NCBI GenBank assembly: GCA_965261195.1
Contig: OZ253455.1
Location: 2,480,001-2,544,000, forward strand
Reading direction: 5' to 3'
DNA: 64,000 bases
Source of the DNA: Bin87 sp965261195
GTDB lineage: Bacteria > Chloroflexota > Dehalococcoidia > Lucifugimonadales > UBA3495
Position 1 is the stretch's first letter, and each line of letters begins with the position of its first letter. The notes beneath the pieces are model-generated. The model was not told where the DNA came from. It saw nothing but the letters and a program-made list of their open reading frames with translations, and searched no databases. A program made the translations under genes and the position numbers. Positions 17,786 to 26,179 of this stretch are shown in pieces.

Positions 17786-18277
17786 TTAGTTCTCCGAGAG
17801 CAAGCCAGCTGCTATGGCTTCGCTAGTCGATTTTACGGTTTTCAAAATGCGGTTCCACTGGAGTTCAGGTGGGATGGCGTTCACGTCATCCACGTACCTG
17901 CGGAGTGTGCCGAAACTGGAAGCTCGTTTTGAGGACAGCCCGGCGTGACGCTCCAAGTGGTCGTAAAGGTTTTCAACTTGGCACCCGTTTTCCGCAAGGC
18001 CGGCATTCAACCGGTACAGGATGTCACCAAGTTCCCAAGCCTTTCGGACTGACATGGGCGTTCTAGATTGACGCAAAGAACTGGCTTCTTTCTGCCATCG
18101 CTTTATGTCGGCCAGCGCTGCCTCGTAGATTCCTGTGACTGACTGCATTGTCTCAGCGGGGTCATGCGACAGTAACCCTAGGTCGCCCAACGGCACCGAT
18201 CCTTGATAAGCCCCACCACATCTCTTGAAAGCCACGCTCGCGTAAATCGCCTTGTCAACGGTCACGACTGCCCCCAA
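17786..18277 (-). CDS. Unrecognised small protein of the GHKL operon
   Basis: 163 residues, no family recognised. It is soluble, mostly helical, without signal peptide or membrane segment. A helical, partly coiled-coil section spans about 45-80 (EAALADIKRWQKEASSLRQ), followed by an acidic centre and a basic, serine-rich stretch (GLSSKRASSFGTLRRYVDD). Its start overlaps the 3' end of the ATPase gene by 16 bases and its stop is two bases before the sigma-like gene, so the three are translated together. A role as adaptor between the ATPase and the DNA-binding protein is only a guess from position. Confidence 0.6.
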   Translation of the reverse strand: MGAVVTVDKAIYASVAFKRCGGAYQGSVPLGDLGLLSHDPAETMQSVTGIYEAALADIKRWQKEASSLRQSRTPMSVRKAWELGDILYRLNAGLAENGCQVENLYDHLERHAGLSSKRASSFGTLRRYVDDVNAIPPELQWNRILKTVKSTSEAIAAGLLSEN

Positions 18278-19776
18278 ATTGTGATGAATTTGTCTACGTA
18301 GCTAACCTCGTCGTACGATGGTACCAACCCCGCTTTGTCCAAAGCTACGCCGATGGCGAACATACAGTATGTAAGGCTAGCCTGCGCTTGGGTCGCCTGC
18401 CGGCGGTAGGCCCCATGCCCACTGTTGATGATGATAACGTCGGAGTTGAGCCAAGCGGTTTCACCCCGACCCGGATGTTCCTCAAACGCGACGCGCGGGC
18501 CTTGGTTTCTGCGGGACCGTTGCCGCTTTGCCCGCGTATTGCCGGTTTTATCTTCTGTGCGTGATCTACCACTACCACTACTGCCATTGTCTGTGTTATT
18601 ACCAGTTTTATCGTGAGTGTTCTCACTCCCGTTCTGCGATTTGCTCTCGGAGGTAAGCGTTTCTCCGTCGTCATTTTTACGGAGCGCACGCGATTTACGC
18701 AGCAAGCCGTCAAAATCCTGCAGTTCGGGCAGGTTCTTCACCATTTTGGCCATTTCACGTTCCAGCCTTTCCGAAAGCCGGTTGCGTTGCGATTCCACCG
18801 TAGCTACGCCATGCTTGGCCAGGAATGTCTTCAACTCCTCACGAACCGGATCGAGTAGCCGGTTCAGCCCTTTGCTACGACCTGGCCCTCCTCTCAGGTC
18901 GGATTTATTGGTGGTCAGATAATCAATGAGATCGGGAATCTCAACAATGCCGAACAGCTTGGTCTCTAGCAAACCTGTCGACAAGCCGAACAATTCCGGC
19001 TTGATGACCTTACCGTGAGTGCAGAGCAACACGCCATAGGTATCGGTGCCAACTGGGCAATCCCGTTCCGATACCCCGATGACACCCCAACCAGCTCTGC
19101 CAGCGTCTGACCCAACTTTAAAATTGACCCGTTTTTGGGTCAACGAGGCAGTGGTGGACAATTTGCCTCTCGGCACCGGCAACCCGTTAACCACGAAGCG
19201 CGGGCGGGTTGAATAGAGATTGATAGCTGCGTATGCGCTTAAAAACTCGTCAATGAACAGCGGGAGGTAATGCCGTTTCAGCACATTCTCCAAGTACTCA
19301 CCATCTATACCAACAGGGGCCTCATCGGGATTGAAATGTACTTCAACACGGGTTCCGCTAGTATTCAGCCTATCCGGTTGGACTCTATTCCACCGGAGCG
19401 TTCCGTCATCGTGCCAGCGCCAGTCGGAAGCACAGGCTGTACCATCGCGCCAAGTTTCGGTAACTACCCGGTCAGCTACGTTGAAGCTAATCTTGGCGCC
19501 GACGCCGGCGAAACCGATGCCGTCTCCGCGAGTTTTGAGTTCGGCTGCGAAATCGTGATATTGCTCGAATCCGTCGGCATCCATACCGTTCCCATCATCC
19601 ATTACAATCAGCATATGCCGACGATCATCCCAACTCACCGAGATATCGCTCGCTTTGGCGTCAAGAGCGTTGGCAACCAGTTCTGTTATGACCACATCAA
19701 AAGTGTCGTCTTGGTACATATCGGCTAGGTCGTGAACTAGCTTTTTGAAGTTGACCTTACTATGATGCTCTTGCAT
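18262..19776 (-). CDS. MORC/HSP90-like GHKL ATPase
   Basis: 504 residues. The Bergerat ATP-binding fold is complete: N-box E-L-V-A-N-A-L-D-A (about 33-41), G1 box DDGNGMD (about 60) and G2 box GIGFAGVGAK (about 81-90). An S5-like domain follows (RVEVHF, about 145 onwards). Residues about 355-410 are a low-complexity, S/T/N/D/K/R-rich basic linker, and the C-terminal ~85 residues form another domain with the motif INSGHGAYRRQ (a N-x-x-H-x-x-Y pattern seen in related ATPases). Prokaryotic MORC-like ATPases are reported next to restriction-modification genes. The AAGGAGATT ribosome-binding site and a perfect-consensus promoter lie directly upstream. First gene of the operon; lower G+C than the neighbours. 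Confidence 0.85.
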   Translation of the reverse strand: MQEHHSKVNFKKLVHDLADMYQDDTFDVVITELVANALDAKASDISVSWDDRRHMLIVMDDGNGMDADGFEQYHDFAAELKTRGDGIGFAGVGAKISFNVADRVVTETWRDGTACASDWRWHDDGTLRWNRVQPDRLNTSGTRVEVHFNPDEAPVGIDGEYLENVLKRHYLPLFIDEFLSAYAAINLYSTRPRFVVNGLPVPRGKLSTTASLTQKRVNFKVGSDAGRAGWGVIGVSERDCPVGTDTYGVLLCTHGKVIKPELFGLSTGLLETKLFGIVEIPDLIDYLTTNKSDLRGGPGRSKGLNRLLDPVREELKTFLAKHGVATVESQRNRLSERLEREMAKMVKNLPELQDFDGLLRKSRALRKNDDGETLTSESKSQNGSENTHDKTGNNTDNGSSGSGRSRTEDKTGNTRAKRQRSRRNQGPRVAFEEHPGRGETAWLNSDVIIINSGHGAYRRQATQAQASLTYCMFAIGVALDKAGLVPSYDEVSYVDKFITIWGQS

Positions 19777-19810
19777 AATCTCCTTATGCTTGATTATAAT
19801 TTAGGCAACT

Positions 19811-19839
19811 ATTATACACTACACAGCCAGTTTTGTCAA
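19811..19839 (-). promoter_or_regulatory. Perfect-consensus sigma-70 promoter of the GHKL operon
   Basis: Read on the minus strand: TTGACA at 19839-19834, a 17-base spacer, and TATAAT at 19816-19811, about 35 bases before the ATPase ATG. Both hexamers and the spacing equal the consensus, so strong constitutive transcription is expected. Confidence 0.85.
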
Positions 19840-19857
19840 TACAGTCTTCTGGTTTCG

Positions 19858-19979
19858 CAGGGCCTTTTCAAAGTCCTCCGACCTCCGCTCAGGGTGAGAT
19901 TGTCGAACCATCAGCGACCGTGCTTCGACAGGCTCAGGACGAGCGGGTGGTTAATATCCACAACTTTGAAAAGGCCCTG
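19858..19979. mobile_element. 122-bp non-autonomous element with 17-bp perfect inverted ends
   Basis: CAGGGCCTTTTCAAAGT at 19858-19874 is exactly inverted at 19963-19979. The element is flanked by 9-bp direct repeats CTGGTTTCG at 19849-19857 and 19980-19988, taken as the target duplication. The interior carries the common CTTCGACAGGCTCAGGACGA motif. It differs from the 114-bp family. It lies only 10 bases from the -35 box of the GHKL operon. Confidence 0.8.
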
Positions 19980-20092
19980 CTGGTTTCGCGCAAGATCCTG
20001 CTTATCCATACCAAACATAACCCCTTTGACACCGCATTGCCGCCCCGTGTACCGTAGCGGTAATCCGCCGGAGGGGCCCACCGAGAGCAGAC

Positions 20093-21265
20093 ATGATCAC
20101 CACCGTTTCTCACGACATCGCACACTACCTTAACACTGCGCGCCGCATGGCAGAGCAGGTTGCAATTGACGCCGACCGCATTGACGCCGACCGACAGTTG
20201 CCGACCGAGTTGGCGAACGAGATGGCCGACGAAGGGTTGTTCCGGCTGCTCCTGCCCCGCTCTTTGGGCGGCGCGGAACTGGAGCACCCTGATTTTCTGA
20301 GCATCCTGGAGGTTTTCGCCGGGGTGGACGCCAGCACTGCCTGGTGCCTCAACCAGAACAACGTATTTTCCACCAGCGCCTCCAGAATGCCGGCCGCCAC
20401 TGCCCACGAGATTTGGGACGATCCCAGGGGCGTGGTCACCAACGGCCCACCCACCGCGGCATCGCGGGCGGTGCCAACCGATGGCGGCTACCGCCTGAGC
20501 GGGCACTGGAATTTCAGCAGCGGCAGCGACCACGCCACCTGGATTGGCGCGCTGGCTCCGCTGGGGGAACCGGGACAGAACGGCGACGCCGCTCGCAACC
20601 GGGCCGGAACCAAGATACTGCTGATGCCAAAAGCCGACGTGCGCATGGTGGACCTGTGGCACGTTCCCGGATTGCGGGGAACCGGCAGTTTCAGTTTTCA
20701 GGTGGATGACCATTTCGTTCCGGAGGAGCGGGTTTACGACCCGGAAGGCGAGTCGGCCGAAAGTGGGCCGCTGTACTGCATCCCCCGGACTCTGCTGTTC
20801 GCCACCGGATTTGCAACTGTTGCGCTCGGGGTGGCCAGGAAGAGCCTGGAAATCGCCATCGCCCAGGCCGGCAACCGGCTGCCGGGTCGCTCCCAAGTCG
20901 TGCTGCGCGACCATCAAACCGCCCAGCGTGCCATCGGTGAAGCCCACGCCATCCACCAGTCGGCCCGCGCGTTTTTGCGGGACAGCCACGCCGCCGTTTG
21001 GGATGCTGCTTGCCGGGAACGCAGTCTGCAGGTCGAACAGCGGATACAGCTACGGGTCGCCGCTACCCACGCCATCCGGATGTCGGCGCAGGTGGTGGAC
21101 ATCGCGTACACCCTGTGCGGCGCCGGCGCGATTTTCGAGTCCAACCCGATCCAGCGCCGGTTCCAGGACATCCACGTAATTACCCAGCACACCCAGGGTC
21201 ACCACGTACACTTCGAAACCGCCGGCCAGTATTTATTGGGGTTGGAGCCGCAGGGCATTTTCTAG
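20093..21265 (+). CDS. Acyl-CoA dehydrogenase-like flavoprotein
   Basis: 390 residues with the acyl-CoA dehydrogenase layout: helical N-terminal domain with LFRLLLPRSLGGAELEHPDF (about 43-65), beta domain with YRLSGHWNFSSGSDHATW (about 133-150) and a helical C-terminal domain ending HHVHFETAGQYLLGLEP. The pattern with SGHWNFSSG and a C-terminal HxxHFE-type segment is closer to the flavin-dependent monooxygenase branch (DszC/HsaA-like) than to true fatty acyl-CoA dehydrogenases, so it may hydroxylate an aromatic or sulphur compound using reduced flavin. No flavin reductase is adjacent. A PaREP1-type gene follows 160 bases downstream, a pairing that recurs at 42.3-44.0 kb. Confidence 0.75.
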   Translation: MITTVSHDIAHYLNTARRMAEQVAIDADRIDADRQLPTELANEMADEGLFRLLLPRSLGGAELEHPDFLSILEVFAGVDASTAWCLNQNNVFSTSASRMPAATAHEIWDDPRGVVTNGPPTAASRAVPTDGGYRLSGHWNFSSGSDHATWIGALAPLGEPGQNGDAARNRAGTKILLMPKADVRMVDLWHVPGLRGTGSFSFQVDDHFVPEERVYDPEGESAESGPLYCIPRTLLFATGFATVALGVARKSLEIAIAQAGNRLPGRSQVVLRDHQTAQRAIGEAHAIHQSARAFLRDSHAAVWDAACRERSLQVEQRIQLRVAATHAIRMSAQVVDIAYTLCGAGAIFESNPIQRRFQDIHVITQHTQGHHVHFETAGQYLLGLEPQGIF

Positions 21266-21305
21266 GGTGTGTTGATAAATACCGTCATTCCCACCCTCTA
21301 CCGTC

Positions 21306-21325
21306 ATTCCCGCGAAAGCGGGAAT
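21306..21325. repeat. Short hairpin repeat ATTCCCGC-GAAA-GCGGGAAT
   Basis: An 8-base stem with a GAAA tetraloop, preceded by a partial copy (CGTCATTCCCACC) 20 bases upstream. This dispersed palindrome is common in many bacterial genomes. It lies between the flavoprotein and the PaREP1 gene and could act as a terminator or mRNA stabiliser. Confidence 0.6.
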
Positions 21326-21425
21326 CCAGGAAAGCCCCAATCAGAAAAATCCTGTCTATCCTGTCCATCCATGCAAAAGAACCACCTAATACGGAACACT
21401 GCCGACGGGTTGCAGGAGATTGACA

Positions 21426-21782
21426 ATGGCCACACAGCAGTACCGCGAAGATAGTCGCACCCTGCTGGATCAGGGCCGCGACGAGCTGGCCAGGGGCGAC
21501 GTGCGCCAGGCTTCCGAGAAAGGGTGGGGGGCGGCCGCCCAAATCGTAAAGGCGGTCGCGGAGGGTCGAGGTTGGCCCCACATCTCCCACCGCCACCTGT
21601 TCACTGCGGTGGACACCCTGCGAGACGAAACCGGCGACGCGGATGTCCGGCGCCTGTTCGATGTGGCCAGCGCCCTCCATGTCAATTTCTACGAGGACTG
21701 GAGAAGCGCTGAGAGTGTTGCGGAGGCCCTGGACGATGTTGCCCGCCTGTTGGACAAGCTGGCCCCCCTCGCTCACGCGTGA
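21426..21782 (+). CDS. PaREP1/HEPN-like protein
   Basis: 118 residues. The helical pattern with RQASEKGWGAAAQIVKAVAE (about 27-46) and SHRHLFTAVDTL (about 57-68) fits the PaREP1/PaREP8 family, which belongs to the HEPN-like helical fold. Some HEPN proteins are RNases with an R-x4-6-H motif; here RHLFTAV follows a histidine but no clear R-x4-6-H can be claimed. The ATG at 21426 is preferred over a TTG two codons earlier because AGGAGA lies at the right distance. A paralogue occurs at 42314-42790. Its function in this context is unknown; toxin-antitoxin or accessory roles are possible. Confidence 0.65.
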   Translation: MATQQYREDSRTLLDQGRDELARGDVRQASEKGWGAAAQIVKAVAEGRGWPHISHRHLFTAVDTLRDETGDADVRRLFDVASALHVNFYEDWRSAESVAEALDDVARLLDKLAPLAHA

Positions 21783-22021
21783 GAAAAGGCGATGACGGGT
21801 TGGTTTGCTAATTGTCAACAGGCTCTAGGTTGCGAAACCAGGTGATGTTGACGGTCTGCCACGCGGTCAACCCTTGTCGCCGATTGGTGCAGCGGGTATG
21901 ATTCGGGGCGTCCCAGTACCCATTAGACAGTTGGAGCCAACCTGTTGATTTCCGGTCGCATTCGTTAGCGAGTGTGGTCAAAATTGGCGGTTGGATGCAA
22001 CCCGGCAAGCGAGGTGCAGTC

Positions 22022-23440
22022 ATGGCCGCAACACGCGTGGATACGGTTATCGTCGGCGGGCAAATCGTCACGTCGTCCCAAGTGTACGAGGGTTCCATCG
22101 CCATTGCCGGCGAAAAGATAGTCGCGATTGGGCCGGAACAGTACCTGCCGCCGGCGGACCACTACATCGACGCGTCGGGCAAATTCGTGCTGCCGGGTCT
22201 CATCGACAGCCACGTGCATCTGGACGGGCACGACAACTACGCGCTGGGGTCGCTGGCTGCCGCGCACGCCGGATTGACTACGTTGGTGCCTTTCGGCACC
22301 TACAATCTGGAGGGCGACGAAACACTCCCGCAGGCCCTGCACCGGACGCGGGAGCAAGTTGAACAGAACGCATTGACCGACTTTGCGTTCCACTTCATTC
22401 TCCAAAACCGCCCGAACATCCTGGCGGGATTGCCCGAGGCCATCGATTTGGGCGTCAAGTCCTTCAAGATGTTTATGACCTACAAAAAGCGCCCCTTCCG
22501 TATGTGCGACGACGACTATATTTGTGAGGCCATGGATCTGGTGTCGCGCGGCGGTGGCGTGTTGCAGCTGCATTGCGAGAGCGGCAACATCATCGAATAT
22601 CTGGAAAACAAGCTGATTGCCGACGGACACACGCACCCCACCGACTTCCCGTCGGCGTGCCCCGATTGGGCGGAAGAAGAGGCCATCAACCGCGCGGTCA
22701 AGATGAGCGCGGCGACCCGCTGCCCGACCTACGTGGTGCACCTGAGTACGCAATTGGGCCTGGAACGCATCAAGCAGGCCCAGAGCCAGGGGCAGGCGGT
22801 GTGGACGGAAACTTGCCCGCAGTACCTGCTGTTGTCTGATGCCCAGATGGCCGAATACGGTCCGCTGGCGAAGATTGGCCCGCCGCTGCGACCCGAGGAC
22901 GGACCCGACCGCGACTCCCTGTGGCAAGGTTTGCGCCAGGGCAACATCTCCATCGTATCAAGCGATCACGCCCCCTATCCACAGGAATTGAAGCAAGTGG
23001 GCTGGGACAACATCTTCGTCGATGCCGAGGGGCGTTCGGTGCCATTCGGTTCGCCGGGCATCGAAACCATCGTACCGTTGATGTACAGCGAAGGAGTGGT
23101 CAAACGCGGGTTGCCCATCTGGTGGTTGGCCCGCGTCATGGCCGAGAACCCGGCCCGAATCTTCGGTTTATACCCGCGCAAGGGCGTGATTCAGATTGGC
23201 TCCGACGCTGACCTGCTGATTCTGGACCCCAATGGCGACCGGGTGGTCACGGCCCGAGACCACCACGGCAACTCCGGCTACACGCTGTTCGAGGGTTGGC
23301 AGGTCAACGGGCGCCCGTGGATGACACTCCTGCGCGGCCAGGCGCTGTTGAGGGATGGCGCGTTGCAACAGAAACCCGGCTATGGCCGGTTCCTGGAGAG
23401 CGAGGCGCCACGCGCTCCCCTGGGCGGCCCGGTCAGCTAA
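22022..23440 (+). CDS. Hydantoinase/dihydropyrimidinase-type amidohydrolase
   Basis: 472 residues from the ATG at 22022, behind a GAGGTG ribosome-binding site; an upstream in-frame start would add 16 poor residues. Metal ligands of the cyclic amidohydrolases are in order: HVHLDGHD (about residue 65), the carbamylated lysine in SFKMFMTYK (about 157), histidines in LHCES (about 190) and VVHLST (about 240), and aspartate in SSDHAPY (about 318). These enzymes open hydantoins, dihydropyrimidines or allantoin-like rings in the cytoplasm. The C-terminal tail after NPARIFGLYPRKG is typical. A short gap and the same strand link it to the following amidase, so the pair may break down a cyclic imide and then its amide product. 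Confidence 0.85.
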   Translation: MAATRVDTVIVGGQIVTSSQVYEGSIAIAGEKIVAIGPEQYLPPADHYIDASGKFVLPGLIDSHVHLDGHDNYALGSLAAAHAGLTTLVPFGTYNLEGDETLPQALHRTREQVEQNALTDFAFHFILQNRPNILAGLPEAIDLGVKSFKMFMTYKKRPFRMCDDDYICEAMDLVSRGGGVLQLHCESGNIIEYLENKLIADGHTHPTDFPSACPDWAEEEAINRAVKMSAATRCPTYVVHLSTQLGLERIKQAQSQGQAVWTETCPQYLLLSDAQMAEYGPLAKIGPPLRPEDGPDRDSLWQGLRQGNISIVSSDHAPYPQELKQVGWDNIFVDAEGRSVPFGSPGIETIVPLMYSEGVVKRGLPIWWLARVMAENPARIFGLYPRKGVIQIGSDADLLILDPNGDRVVTARDHHGNSGYTLFEGWQVNGRPWMTLLRGQALLRDGALQQKPGYGRFLESEAPRAPLGGPVS

Positions 23441-23572
23441 CGTGTGGCAGAGTTTCAGCGGCGGTCAATCGCAAGCCGGCGCCGGTGGATGGGTATATCA
23501 TGCCGTCAGACCGACCCGTCTTCGGCGTTACCCTCAACGAATCGATGTTGCAGGTCGGATTTGGGAACTACC

Positions 23573-24772
23573 ATGACACCAGCATCCCGCACCATAAATG
23601 ATCCCCTCAACGCCTTCTGCACCGACAGCGACGCCTACCTGCTCGGCGCCCCCGATGGCCCGCTGTCCGGTTTGACCTTCGCCGCCAAGGATATATTCGA
23701 TGTGGTGGGCCATGTGACCGGATGTGGCAATCCCAACTGGAAGGCCACCCACTCGCCCGCCGATGCCACCGCCTGGGTGGTCCAACAGCTGGTGGACGCC
23801 GGCGCCACCATGGCGGGCAAGACTATCACCGATGAACTGACCAGGGGTATCTTTGGCGAGAATGTCCACTACGGGACGCCCACCAACCCGCGCGCTCCGG
23901 GGCGGGTGCCGGGTGGTTCCTCCAGCGGTTCGGCGGCGGCGGTGGCTGGGGAACTGGTCGACTTTGCGCTGGGTTCTGACACCGGCGGTTCGGTGCGGGT
24001 TCCAGCCAGCTTTTGCGGCCTGTATGGATTGCGCCCCACCCACGGCAGGATCCCGAGAGATGGAATGCTGCTGCAAGCGCCCAGCTTTGATACCATCGGT
24101 TGGTTTGCCCGCGATGCCGAAACATTCGCGCGAGTGGGCGCCGTGTTGCTGCCGCCTCAACCTACGCCCGAACGCCCCCGCAATCTGGTCATAGCGGATG
24201 ATGCGTTTGAGCTGGCCGAACCGCCCGTGCGCGCGGCCCTGTTGTCAATTGCGGACACCATCAGTTCGCTGTTTGATTCCGTGTCAACCCAGCGCTTGTC
24301 GCCGACCAGTCTCACCGAATGGTCTGGACACCAGCAGATTTTGCAGAGTCGGGAGGCCTGGGAGTCGATCAGGGAGTGGATTGATGAGGTCAACCCGGCT
24401 TTCAGCTTTGAGGTGTCAGACCGTTATGTGATGGGCCGGTCGATAACCGACTCCCAGGTTACTGATGGCCAGGCTGGTCGGGATGCGGTGATTGCGCGTA
24501 TGGACGAGGTGTTTGCTGACCAGCAAACCGTAATGTGTCTGCCGACTACGGTCGGGCCGGCGCCCCTGGTCGGACAGCCGGTTTCGGAACGACATTCCCT
24601 GCGGCTACGCAACAGCGCGCTGACTTCCATTGCCGGCAACACCGGCCGGCCGCAACTGACGCTGCCACTCGGTGTAGTGGACGGCCGGCCGGTGGGATTG
24701 TCCCTTCTGGGCAATCGCGGTTCCGATGAACAGTTGATTGAGCTAGCCCGGGAAGTCGCTCGCCTTGGTTAG
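23573..24772 (+). CDS. Amidase-signature hydrolase
   Basis: 399 residues from the ATG at 23573; an ORF start 43 codons earlier gives arginine/serine-rich residues unlike the family. Triad residues: lysine in FAAKDIFDVVG (about 33), cis-serine in GGSSSGSAAAVA (about 112) and nucleophile in SDTGGSVRVPA (about 135). The shorter length and the FAAKDIFD opening match AtzF/allophanate-hydrolase-like and related amidases rather than GatA. The protein is probably cytoplasmic. It follows the hydantoinase by 132 bases on the same strand and may hydrolyse the linear product. Confidence 0.8.
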   Translation: MTPASRTINDPLNAFCTDSDAYLLGAPDGPLSGLTFAAKDIFDVVGHVTGCGNPNWKATHSPADATAWVVQQLVDAGATMAGKTITDELTRGIFGENVHYGTPTNPRAPGRVPGGSSSGSAAAVAGELVDFALGSDTGGSVRVPASFCGLYGLRPTHGRIPRDGMLLQAPSFDTIGWFARDAETFARVGAVLLPPQPTPERPRNLVIADDAFELAEPPVRAALLSIADTISSLFDSVSTQRLSPTSLTEWSGHQQILQSREAWESIREWIDEVNPAFSFEVSDRYVMGRSITDSQVTDGQAGRDAVIARMDEVFADQQTVMCLPTTVGPAPLVGQPVSERHSLRLRNSALTSIAGNTGRPQLTLPLGVVDGRPVGLSLLGNRGSDEQLIELAREVARLG

Positions 24773-24877
24773 TCGCGAGGCCTGGGAGCGCCTGACTCCC
24801 GGCGGCAGAATGCGTCGGCGCTGGGGCGGTTCCTTCCGGCGCACCGTCCGGCGCACAGTCCTGCTTCTGGTGGCAGC

Positions 24878-26107
24878 TTGAAAATCTCGGCGACCTTGAG
24901 TCAGGCGGCCATACCGCTCGGGATTTTTCGGTATCGCGATTTCGCGTTCGTGTGGACCTCGACCACGCTGGTTGGCATGGGCACCCAGATGGAGTCGGCG
25001 GTGCTCGGCTGGTTTGTGCTGACGCTAACCGACTCGCCGTTCCTGGTGGGTTCCATTGCAGCAGCGCGCATGGCGTTGAACTTCCTGGCCCTGTTTGCCG
25101 GAGCCATCGCCGACCGCCTGCCCAGAAACGTGCTGCTGGCAACGGTGGAATTCGTCATGGGTGCGCTGGGCATTGTGATGTTGGCCCTGATACTAACGGG
25201 TTTGCTGGAAGTCTGGCACATTTTCGCGATTACGATGGTCATGGGTGTGGTCAGGCTGTTTCAGATGCCAACGGCGCAATCCATGATTGGGGACACGCTG
25301 CCCGCCGAACGGGTCAGCAACGGGGCGGCCTTCAACACGGTGGCGATGAACATTGCGATGCTGGTGGGACCGGTGGTAGGCGGCGTGTTGTTCAAGGGAT
25401 TCGGGCCGCAGGGCGCCTACATGGCAATCGCGTCGCTGTACCTGCTGAGCGGTATATCGGCGCTGGCAATCCGACTCACTCCAGCCCGTGCCGACCGGCG
25501 CCGCGAATCGGTGTTGCGGACGGTGGCGGACGGTCTGAAATATGCGAAGGGGAACCAGGTTATCTGGGCCGTGTTACTGGTTGCGGTAATCATAAATCTG
25601 GCGGGTTGGACCTTCCATACCAGTTTGGCGCCCATCTTCGCCCGCGATGTTTTGGGCACTGACTCGGTGGGATTGGGTCTGCTGCTGTTTGCCTTTGGCG
25701 CCGGTGCGCTGACGGGTTCGGTTGGGTTGGCGATGATGCCCAGCCTGCGCAGTGTCGGCAAGTTGCTCATCACGGCCGTGATTATGTGGCACGTTACGGT
25801 GCTGGCAATTTCCTTCTCCCAATCCTTTGCGCTGTCAATGATAATCCTGGTGCTGATCGGTATGTCGTTCGCCTCAACCCAAGTGCTGATACTGACGCTG
25901 CTGTTGCGCACCACCGATGCCCGCTTCAGAGGCCGGGTAATGGGTCTGCGTTCGTTTGCGATCCTGGCGTTCAGCTTTGGCAGCATGGGGGCCGGTGCAT
26001 TCGCTGGGCTTTGGGGAGCGCCCGGCGCGGCGCAGGTGGTCGGAGTGACCGGCATAGTGCTGGTGCTGGTGCTGGCGATGGTAGCGCCCAAACTCCGGCA
26101 AGCCTGA
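24878..26107 (+). CDS. MFS transporter (MFS_3/EntS-like)
   Basis: 409 residues and about 12 membrane helices. The MFS loop between helices 2 and 3 is AIADRLPRNVLL (about 77-88), and the first helix has the FRYRDFAFVWTSTTLVGMGTQ pattern of the MFS_3 group (enterobactin-exporter-like). It probably exports a small molecule by proton exchange. The start is a TTG at 24878; the first plausible residues begin there, with a weak ribosome-binding site, so the true start may be a little different. Two further MFS_3-type paralogues lie at 37860-39086 and 39318-40559, which suggests lineage-specific expansion. Confidence 0.8.
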   Translation: MKISATLSQAAIPLGIFRYRDFAFVWTSTTLVGMGTQMESAVLGWFVLTLTDSPFLVGSIAAARMALNFLALFAGAIADRLPRNVLLATVEFVMGALGIVMLALILTGLLEVWHIFAITMVMGVVRLFQMPTAQSMIGDTLPAERVSNGAAFNTVAMNIAMLVGPVVGGVLFKGFGPQGAYMAIASLYLLSGISALAIRLTPARADRRRESVLRTVADGLKYAKGNQVIWAVLLVAVIINLAGWTFHTSLAPIFARDVLGTDSVGLGLLLFAFGAGALTGSVGLAMMPSLRSVGKLLITAVIMWHVTVLAISFSQSFALSMIILVLIGMSFASTQVLILTLLLRTTDARFRGRVMGLRSFAILAFSFGSMGAGAFAGLWGAPGAAQVVGVTGIVLVLVLAMVAPKLRQA

Positions 26108-26179
26108 CCTGCCAACATCGTCTGCCGGCCAACGCGGACTGCCGGCTAACGCTGCCAGCCGGCCTACGGTGGGTTGGGT

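Noticed and set aside
21808..22104. 98-codon minus-strand frame before the hydantoinase
   Set aside because: Its 3' half looks somewhat protein-like, but it overlaps the hydantoinase start and shows no family or ribosome-binding site.
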